Shown: in pieces, positions 56,161 to 64,000 of the stretch | Position numbering within the stretch: the first letter of the stretch is position 1 | How the letters are laid out: the number at the start of each line of letters is the position of its first letter | From: Eleginops maclovinus | Taxonomy: Eukaryota; Chordata; Actinopteri; Perciformes; Eleginopidae | Direction: 5' to 3' | Assembly (NCBI RefSeq): GCF_036324505.1 | Contig: NC_086360.1 | Span: 14,911,293-14,975,292, forward strand | DNA: 64,000 nucleotides | The notes under the pieces: generated by a model | The model's database searches: none | What the model saw: only the letters and a program-made list of their open reading frames with translations | Told to the model about the DNA's origin: nothing | Program-made: the position numbers and the translations under genes

Positions 56161-56178
56161 GGGGGTGGGGGTGGGGGG
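56161..56178 (+). repeat. G-rich run, possible G-quadruplex
   Basis: Three adjacent runs of five, five and six G separated by single T. The six-G run can supply two tracts, so the strand could fold as a G-quadruplex in DNA or in the intron RNA. Confidence 0.6.
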
Positions 56179-56901
56179 TTGTGGTTGCCCAGCAGCATGT
56201 GGGACCTCCCTGCAGGGTTCACAGTGTTCACACATTGTCGGTTTATTAATCTGCTCTACAACCTCCCCAGCAGGAAATGACGATTGTGTGAAATGAAGAC
56301 ATACTAATTAGGTCTTTGAGGGCATAGGTTCTCTATGGAGGCGGTAGAAATCTTAGACAGTAAATGTGTTGTTGTTTGAAGATGTATAGCCTATTTAATC
56401 TACACAGAAATCACATACTAAGGTTCGAGATTTTCCTAATGTTAAAAGCTGGGAATATGGCAATGTTAGCTTTGTGTGAGCCATCTTCTTGAATGGCAAC
56501 CAAGAACAGTACTCAGCTGTAAGAAGCATACCGCCTCCTCCATCTGGCCTTCCCTCCTCACGGCTGTTATTTACTGTTGTATCAAGGCTTCTTTCACTAA
56601 TTCTCATCATCGCTCTGTCTTTCATAATGTTATCGCTGAGCTTACAGGATTTACAGTAGCTTTCTAAGTACATTTGTGTTGGGGATAGTTGGTGATTAGC
56701 TGTTTGTGTTAGGGTGAGGGTGTTTTGCAATGTGTGCATGTATAATGCAGACAGAGGTGAGTGTTATCTCCCTAAGTTGGCTAATTCTCATCAAGATAAG
56801 TCAATTAAACCCAACTTAAATACATGTGTATGTTGTTCCTGGGTTTCTGACAGTCTTTGTGTGCGTGCATGAGTGATTGTGTTCTCAAGTATTTATGACA
56901 G

Positions 56902-56939
56902 TGACGTGGTCCTGGTGCATGACGTGCCCCCTGACGTGA
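56902..56939. promoter_or_regulatory. Three clustered TGACGTG motifs
   Basis: TGACGTGG (56902), TGACGTGC (56920) and TGACGTGA (56932) lie within 38 bases, 1.5 kb downstream of the PDE4D9-type exon. TGACGTG is the core bound by CREB/ATF-type bZIP proteins, and TGACGTGG is the ATF6/XBP1-type variant. Whether anything binds here is unknown. Confidence 0.35.
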
Positions 56940-57539
56940 ACTAACTTAGACCCTGCTCCACCAACCGTGTAAATGCAGGTTTGTGTACGGGGAGTTTGAA
57001 GTGAGCTTAAGTTTTGGAGAGGAGATATATGAGGGAATGATCCGATGTTTATAAAATCCTCTTAGCTTCACACCTATTGTAGCCCCTCTTTCCCACTTTA
57101 AAACCTCCTGAGTGTGTTAGGTGCGCTGAGATAAAGCATGGTGAAGATGGGATTTTTTTTACTTTGAACTCAAGTGCTTGCATCTGGCCTTTGTGAGTCT
57201 GCAGTCGGGCATCTCAGGCGGATAAATGTTGAAGGTTACTTGTTATCTTTCCTCTCACAGACCTGACAACATGCCAGTTATCTAACATATTTTCCAAATT
57301 TGACATTAAGTGATTCAGACCAGAGATGATGAATAGGACTGAGAATAGGTTCATGGTCGAGTGGACATTTATGTATACAGAAGCACGACTGGTTTGCTTT
57401 GCTCTGAACAATGTGACCCAAGTTGATGCTGCATTGCCATAGTGACCTCTTTGTATGTCTTTCATGATTGACTGAATTTCCTGTATGACAGCGAGCACTA
57501 AAGTTGTACCACAACAAAAAAAAAAAGATGTTTTTTTTA

Positions 57540-57762
57540 TTTGTACTTCACAGTCGAACATATGTATATATTACTTTTTTATACCCCTTTTTAGCCCCCT
57601 TTTTTCTGCGCTCTTATCTTTTGTTATGTTATATGTTCTTGTTTATATTTGCACTGTGGGACTGCCAGAAGCGGTATTTCAATTTTCTGTATGTACTGTA
57701 TAACACATGTGGAAACTTTGACAATAAAGTGGACTTTGATTTGACTTGACTTTGACAGGGCA
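57540..57762 (+). mobile_element. 3' tail of a fish LINE-type element
   Basis: The segment ends with 'ACAATAAAGTGGACTTTGAT' and then TTGACTTGAC-type short repeats. That is how 3' ends of several fish non-LTR retrotransposons look: a polyadenylation-like AATAAA inside the tail, then TTTGAT-like repeats. No coding part is left. Family is uncertain and the left edge approximate. Confidence 0.5.
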
Positions 57763-58357
57763 AGAAAAGAGAAGAAATAAGAGAGAGCAAAAGCTTTAAG
57801 AAAAATACCAACCTTTTTTCAGTCCTGCTTGCTATGCAGAGTCAAATCCTGAAAGTTTATTAGAAGCTGAAATTTAGTAAAGACTTTGAAACATTGTCAA
57901 CTACCAAATTCACCAGCCACCCTGCCGACATTATTGACTTATTTGCCAAAAAACAATCACTAAGAAGGGGTGTGTATAAGTATGGGCCAGTGCTGAGAAT
58001 ACCAACATGTAGCCCAATGGAGTCACGTGTATGAGTGAATGTGCATGCTTCTGATCTAACACTCGGAACAAAGATTGAGCGCAAACAAAGAGCAGACGGC
58101 CGAAATATCCCACAACTATAGCTCACACTCACTCAGCACAGCTACTCAGAGAGATCCCAGAACAGAAAGCACATCTTTAGCCTTTTCATTTGTCATGGAA
58201 AGTATGCCTGGAATGTCCTGTGTGTCGTTTAAAGACCTACGGCAAAAGGATGTTATTGAAAAGCATAATTACTTCTTCCTCTTAAAATCGCTCCCACAAA
58301 ACACAACCAAACCATGAATAGGCAATCCCCTATATTCTCACAACCTTAAAACCGACT

Positions 58358-58403
58358 AAAAATGCCCTCACATTGTTTGCTCTGTTCTTAGAACATCCTC
58401 TGC
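58358..58403. repeat. First copy of a 46-base duplicated segment
   Basis: From AAAATGCCCTCAC to GAACATCCTCTGC this segment recurs at 60758-60803 in the same orientation with two or three mismatches. The core TTTGCTCTGTTCTTAGAACA is identical. Similarity fades quickly on both sides, although a CATGCATA lies shortly after each copy. Confidence 0.85.
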
Positions 58404-58657
58404 ATGTATTCCTCATGCATACATTTGATATTGAACGGACACAATTTGGTCAGTAGTTAAAAGATGCTGATGTCACACACCTTGTCCCACTTTCAACAGT
58501 GAACTAATATAATTTCAGTTCCCAAAATGTTCATTAAATCTTTTCAGGCTAAGGACATAAAATAAAATACACAGATATACAGTCCCATGTTGCTCAACCA
58601 TAATAATGACATTGTGTTTGTCAGAAGTAAAACAAAAAAGTCTCTCTCACACAAACA

Positions 58658-58664
<7 letters not shown>

Positions 58665-58743
<79 letters not shown>
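58665..58743. repeat. (AC)n microsatellite
   Basis: About 79 bases of pure AC repeat, with further imperfect CA units just before and after. It faces a GT run at 59158-59284 in opposite orientation. Confidence 0.97.
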
Positions 58744-58746
<3 letters not shown>

Positions 58747-59156
58747 CTACACACACACAGCTCTTTCATGGCTCTTCCATGTGCTCTATGGTGGTCAACA
58801 CGCTTTTCAAACAGTTAAAGACAATTTTTTTATAAATATTTCCAGTTTGAGTTCAAGTTCTAGTGAAATGTGGTTAGAGAAAGTTTTCACTTTTGTTTGT
58901 GCTTTTTTGCACTTTGTAAAGAGACAGAAATGTCATGTTAAAACGTACAGTCTCTTGCATAGCTGGGCATTTGCTGGTCCACCAACTCTGAGAGATCTTT
59001 GGAAAGCAGAGCCTCACTATCTTCTGCCAATTACTGTTATGCCCTGACCTCTTCCTCCCGTATGTCTCCTCACAGAGCTATCACATCAACTCCTGTGGTG
59101 TTTATAATTGCTCCAGTGACCTAGGGCTGAAAACGAGTCATTGATCTATGCCATTT

Positions 59157-59285
<129 letters not shown>

Positions 59286-59335
59286 AAATGAGCGATTGAA
59301 AGGCAGACCCAGAAGGACAGAGAAGATCAAGTCAA

Positions 59336-59404
59336 AAGTGATAGAGAGACGGAGAGAGACAGAGAGAGATGGATAGAGACAGAGAGAGAGAGAGAGAGAG
59401 AGAG
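59336..59404. repeat. GA-rich simple repeat
   Basis: GAGAGAC and GAGA units running into a pure (AG)n run at about 59381-59404, just after the GT microsatellite. Confidence 0.9.
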
Positions 59405-60577
59405 GATAAAAGTGCTTTGCTTTGTCCTGAGGCCCAGCAGCATATGACAGAATAAAGTCCAAATAGGCACTACTCAGATATCTCAGTGCCAACATTTGAT
59501 TGTTTTAACATAGCAACGCACTGTTACAGTACAGCTGGAGTTTTCTAGCAACTACACTCCTTGTGTTTTGCCTGTAACCTAAACTCCAGCATGAAACTGT
59601 ACTCTTGTGGGAAACACTGTCCCTGCAGGCCATTTTCTCCCTTTACTAACGAAGCTGCAGACTGTTGTAGCTATTAACGTTACTGCAATACTTTTATCTT
59701 ACTTTTGTTATCATTTTTCAGTGAACCATGTCTAGATATGATGCAGGCTTTGATTGCAACAAAGATTAGCTATCAGCCCCTCGTGTCTGTTATCGTCTGC
59801 CAAGTCTACGCAAAATATGATTGTTGCACAGATTATTCAAGATACATTCATTCTTTAAACACTCAATACCTGGATTTTGGAAATATTTAATAAAATGTAT
59901 AGTCCAAAGACAAAAGCCTGTCCAAGATAATGTTATGAATGATCAGATAGCAACCAGCAACGTGATTGAAAGAAGTATCAAATTAAAATATCTCAACAAT
60001 TGTGGCTGGGGCTCTAATAGTCATTTTTGAGCACGTTGCAAAACGTAATATCAGTTCAAATCAATGCAGATTTGCAGATAGTGTATCTTCCATTCCTTTT
60101 TTCAACAATGTTAAAAATGTATGAAGTTCAAAAGATAGTATCTAAGCTCTCCAATCTCCCTTTAGTGTTTGTACATCAAATATTTCCTCCCTTGCTATTT
60201 ATATCTGGGATTTGGATCACTCCCTTTTTGGGTAAACAATGGCTTCTTTTTGTCTGCCTCTAAGTAATGCTAGATTTATTTTCCATCCTCTCAAAACTAA
60301 AGAGTTGAACTTGTGCTTTTTGATGAGTCTCACAACACAGTCATATGGGGTGTTGTCCTTTTTTCTTTTCTTTTTTTCAAGCTCATGCTTGTTCATCAAA
60401 GCCTGCTGCTTTGTGTCAAAGCAGGGAAAAGGCCAGACATTCCCATTGCGATGTCAATGCTGGTGCAATACCTCAGGAAAAAGTGGCAAAGATTAACCAG
60501 AAAAAGGGCATGTCTTTGGAGTAAAACTGTGACACACACACACCCTCAGGGGTTCGGCTGGGCATCATTGTAGGCTG

Positions 60578-60585
60578 TGACGTCA
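60578..60585. promoter_or_regulatory. Full CRE motif TGACGTCA
   Basis: A perfect palindromic cAMP response element about 1.3 kb upstream of the first common exon. One 8-base match in 64 kb is expected about once or twice by chance on both strands, so the motif alone is weak evidence. Confidence 0.3.
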
Positions 60586-60757
60586 TACTAAGTGTGAGAA
60601 TGAATCAGTTGTGAAACATAAGCTGCTGGATCTTGTGTTTTGGCACTTTCACTATCTCTCTATCTTTATCTGTATCTCTTTATCTTTGTCTCATACGTAA
60701 ACCTTATACACACACCCATGTGTTAGTGAGCTGTTTCTACCATGTGCAAAATCACAT

Positions 60758-60803
60758 AAAAATGCCCTCACTTTATTTGCTCTGTTCTTAGAACATCCTC
60801 TGC
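60758..60803. repeat. Second copy of the 46-base duplicated segment
   Basis: Same-orientation copy of 58358-58403, starting exactly 2400 bases after it. The shared core is TTTGCTCTGTTCTTAGAACA. Confidence 0.85.
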
Positions 60804-61851
60804 TGTTCTGCATGCATAAGCACACCACTAACGGTAACAGTGTGTCCTGTATTGGCAAAGTTATAAATTATATTGGATTAAGCTTGTGGTTGTTTTCAGT
60901 AGTGAGGATGATGGTGATGGCAAAGTGGGACGTTATCCCAACGCCTATGTTCTGCACTTGGGGGAATCCCCCCTGACCTTAGCATTCACACCAGAATGGG
61001 ATTAAGGGATTGCTTGAAAGCTGTAGCGATGAGGCAGATATCCCTAGTGACTGGCGTTAGTCATCACCTGGGCGAACAATCACTGAGGAGACTTACGGAC
61101 TCATCATGACATCCCAGTGGGAAAAGTGTCACAGGTTTAGAAACTCCTTTCAGCAGTGAGTCAGCATCATTTTAGAGCAGAGGTATTCCCTGTGGCCCTG
61201 TGCACAGTTTAAATAAGCATATCAATTGTAGTTGTATTAAGGGAGATTTGAATATTGCGGCATTAGTTTGTGATGCTGCTAATCATTTTTCCGTCAATCA
61301 TAGTCACACAATAATCTGCCAGATAAGGAGTGACGGATTTATTATAATTTCAAATGGTAAATCAAATTGACGTCACCCAGCAGTGCTTGAGTAGCTTGGT
61401 GCCATCATGCCTACATGGAAGTCATGTTATTTATATGTTATTACACAGCGTGTGATCATACAGCCAATTAACAGCAACATATGGACGTGCATTGCAAAGC
61501 CTTTACTGCTGCAATGGAAAATGCGAGTCAGTTCTAAAGATATCAAGACCTCTAATGTGTAATTAATATTTGCATCGTACTTTGATTTATTTAGCCATTA
61601 AAGGACGAGCCACATCACACAGCTATAAGTACAACCTATTTTCATTGACGGTTGAAATAGATCAGAGATGCCTCACCAGGAATATTGGCTTGGACAATTT
61701 AAAATGATCACAAATGTTGCTTTGCCTTTCGACTGTCCTCAAAGTAATGTTTAACATTTTTTCTTGTATGACAAAACCAATAAGTATTAGCTATACCAAA
61801 TCTGATTCTGATCTTTGTGTCGTTCTCCCTTTCTTTTTCCTACATATGTAG

Positions 61852-62043
61852 CTTCGATGTGGACAATGGCACATCATCAGGTCGCAGCCCCCTGGACCCC
61901 ATGGCCAGCCCGGGCTCAGGCCTCATCCTGCAGGCCAATTTTGTCCACAGCCAACGGAGAGAGTCGTTCCTCTACCGCTCTGACAGTGACTACGACCTCT
62001 CGCCCAAGTCTATGTCCCGAAACTCCTCCATTGCCAGTGACAT
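61852..62043 (+). CDS. pde4d: pde4d first common exon, start of UCR1
   Basis: This 192-nt exon is shared by all long isoforms. It begins one base before Phe-Asp-Val-Asp-Asn-Gly and ends two bases into an Ile codon at the GTGAGT donor (62044). The protein reads [17 protein letters not shown], then [40 protein letters not shown] and SSIASD. FDVDN and [12 protein letters not shown] are diagnostic of PDE4D among the four PDE4 paralogues (PDE4B has FDVEN and PDE4C FDLEN). The RRESF serine is the UCR1 PKA site (Ser54 in mammalian PDE4D3, Ser55 in this PDE4D3-type protein). In the family its phosphorylation activates long isoforms, giving negative feedback on cAMP. The acceptor is CATATGTAG. The exon length equals that recalled for the mammalian gene. 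Confidence 0.98.
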
Positions 62044-63811
62044 GTGAGTCTAATATATATCGAATTGTGCTTATTTTGCCTAATGTGATTAATTCTGCCT
62101 TTTTTCCTGCTTCCCTGAATCTGTGTCATGGCATGCTGTTGATTAGACCAGTAGCAAAGCCGCCACACAGCTAGCTAGCCCCAGTGGGATGTGTGCATGA
62201 CCGAATGCTGATTGTGTGGTGTCACATCTATTTTTAGCCATTTTCAGGGGCATAAACAAGGTGGTCAGTCACAAAGTGTCCACAAGCAGGGTTTGTGTGA
62301 CTGATATTTGTTTGCCAAATTGCCAGTTGTGTCTCTGTAACTCATAAGAATAATGGTCTTGATTTGTGATCTGTGTTGGTTTGTTCATTTGTCTTAAACA
62401 CTAACTCCCCACTGCCTTGCAACTATAACAGACTGCAGACATGATGGTAAAACACACCAGCTGGTATTTTCTGGCTCAGTGTATATATCAATAGCACATT
62501 CCTCTCTTCCTACACCGTGGTAGCTATCCAGTTACACGTACTGTTCACTTACTGCTACAGGAAATACAAATATTGACTGAAAATATAGCATTTCAATTCC
62601 GCCTGAAGGAAAGACAAATAGACTAAAGAATGAAAAACAATGTCATGCAGTCACCTTATATTTCAAAATTGATGCAGCTTTTTGCTCGAGTGAAAAACCC
62701 ATGGCCCTCTCTTGACCTACGACCACTATCTATTTACAATGGTGAAAACCTTTAAACCTTAACTTTGAAAAAAAAACATAGTACTTTATTTGTCATTTTT
62801 TCATGTTTTATTCTGCTGAATTGCATACATTAGGAAATCTGAGATAGCTAGCAGAAGGCAAAATGTTTTAAACGCTCTCCATGCGAAATTAATAATTCAA
62901 CACTACCAAATTGAATGCGTTAAAATTTGATTTTGATTGCATGCTTCCTTAAACACTAAGATACATCTAAATTCTTACAAGGAAATATCGAAAAAGAGCT
63001 AGGACAGCCTGCATGTGCCCCCAAAAGGGCAAAGTAAAAGGTGACCAGCCATATCATATCTCCTATTCTTGCCTCTCGTCTTATCTGTTCACAAACATTC
63101 TTTCTGTCACTCTAAAAGGGAACATGGCCCCTCATCTTTACTTAAAATACCTCCTATTTGTCTTGTGATAGGAGCACATGACAAGCCTGAGTCTCATTTG
63201 ACTTTCATGCCAGACGTGTCAGCTCACGTTCCAGTGGGTTTGTGCATGACGTGGCTGCGGCCTGGTAGAACAGAGCAGTAGGAGGAGCGCTCCGTGACAC
63301 TATTACACTGCTGTCACCTGAACAAATGTTGACAGTGTTCACAGTCATAATGTAGCTCAGAGGTCAGTAAGATTCTGACTCAAAGTGCACTGTTTAAGAT
63401 TCCTTTAGATGAATGAGTAAGGCTATCAACACCTTTAACAATGCCACTGAGGTTCCCTTTGGCAGGACTCTTACACTTGTGTCCAAGGGCTGAAAAACAG
63501 AGCAAAGTCAGGAACATGCTCACCGTTATGTGTTCAGAAACACACATCACATCCCTTATTGAAACCTCCAACTGTTTACAAGTATAACGCACTGTGACGT
63601 AGGGCCTCAGCTGGTGGCTGATGTGATGAGTAAACATGTCACTGTGATGGAGTGCACCAGAGATGCTGAAACTAATCTAATGTGATGACCCCCCTCCTCC
63701 CCCCTCCTCCCCTTGACCCTTTCAACACATGAGCACACTCCCCTGTTGCTTAATATGAATATACTGTAGATCTGCAGCTAACGTTAAAGCCACTTTCTTT
63801 GTGTGTTTCAG
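62044..63811 (+). other. pde4d: pde4d intron between the 192-nt and 37-nt exons
   Basis: A 1768-base intron with a GTGAGT donor and a TTTGTGTGTTTCAG acceptor. I see no other feature in it. Open frames inside have no family resemblance. Confidence 0.9.
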
Positions 63812-63848
63812 TCATGGTGACGATATGATTGTAACGCCATTTGCACAG
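63812..63848 (+). CDS. pde4d: pde4d second common exon (37 nt), UCR1
   Basis: The exon starts with T, which completes the Ile codon split by the previous intron (AT|T), and then reads His-Gly-Asp-Asp-Met-Ile-Val-Thr-Pro-Phe-Ala-Gln before the GTGAGC donor (63849). HGDD.IVTPFAQ is an invariant UCR1 segment in PDE4 enzymes. The 37-nt size matches the mammalian micro-exon as I recall it. Met replaces the usual Leu of mammalian PDE4D in HGDDLIV, a conservative change. UCR1 pairs with UCR2 to control catalytic activity and dimer formation. Confidence 0.97.
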
Positions 63849-63937
63849 GTGAGCGCTGGAGCCCAATAAAAATGTTTTTATTTTTTATTTGTCTTCATAT
63901 TTGTCATTAATTGATGTATGATACTTTTTCCCTACAG
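63849..63937 (+). other. pde4d: Short pde4d intron (89 bases)
   Basis: GTGAGC donor and TTTTTCCCTACAG acceptor, one of the very short introns usual in teleost genes. Confidence 0.95.
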
Positions 63938-64000
63938 GTTCTGGCAAGCTTGAGAACTGTACGAAACAACTTTGGTGCATTAACTAATCTACAACAAGAC
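63938..64000 (+). CDS. pde4d: pde4d third common exon, partial, UCR1
   Basis: The exon begins in phase 0 after the CTACAG acceptor and reads VLASLRTVRNNFGALTNLQQ followed by Asp up to the window edge, where it is cut. VLASLRTVRNNF.ALTNLQ is the PDE4D version of the UCR1 helix. PDE4B differs, with LRSVRNNF.ILTNL. Compared with mammals it has Gly for Ala after NNF and apparently one extra Gln before Asp. The rest of UCR1, UCR2 and the catalytic domain lie outside the window. Confidence 0.97.

Noticed and set aside
62044..64000. Short-form starts (PDE4D1, PDE4D2, PDE4D6)
   Set aside because: These arise downstream of UCR1, outside the window. Nothing like them is visible here.

Overview
The window is eukaryotic, almost certainly from a teleost fish. 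It is AT-rich and mostly non-coding, with long CA/GT microsatellites, a Tc1-type transposon, hAT-like and other non-autonomous DNA transposons, and degraded LINE tails. The only protein-coding gene I can support is pde4d, which encodes cAMP-specific 3',5'-cyclic phosphodiesterase 4D, on the + strand. The window holds its 5' part and is cut at the right edge inside the UCR1-coding region. The catalytic domain lies beyond the window.

Layout: four alternative first coding exons lie in a row, each able to splice to the same acceptor at 61851/61852. They are a PDE4D5-type exon (1765-2027), a PDE4D3-type exon (36917-36966), an exon I cannot assign to a named isoform (50230-50357), and a PDE4D9-type exon (55387-55451). 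All four end in the same phase, two bases into a codon, and the first base of the common exon (C, 61852) completes that codon. Three of them give Cys and the unassigned one gives Gly just before the shared Phe-Asp-Val-Asp. Common exons follow at 61852-62043 (192 nt, start of UCR1 with the RRESF PKA site), 63812-63848 (37 nt) and 63938-64000 (cut by the window edge).

The introns are not empty. At 25107/25110 a long pyrimidine tract runs into a juxtaposed acceptor-donor, TAG|GTAAGT, which is the signature of a recursive splice site. It is followed by a possible 55-nt RS-exon whose use would place a stop codon directly after the PDE4D5 first exon. A transposon cluster occupies 17475-21002: a Tc1/mariner copy with a broken transposase, nested in a non-autonomous element, followed by a decayed hAT-like element. 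Large dinucleotide repeats lie at 39.7, 44.9, 45.4, 58.7 and 59.2 kb, the last two in opposite orientation. CRE-like motifs (TGACGTCA or TGACGTG) occur at 48.3, 56.9 and 60.6 kb, which is suggestive for a gene that degrades cAMP but unproven.

How it works together: the promoters choose the N-terminal targeting sequence (PDE4D5 RACK1/beta-arrestin type, PDE4D3 AKAP type, PDE4D9, and the unassigned one). All products then share the UCR1 regulatory module and, outside the window, UCR2 and the catalytic domain. I found no convincing second gene, tRNA, rRNA or CRISPR. The many short open frames in the introns look like chance or repeat-derived frames.
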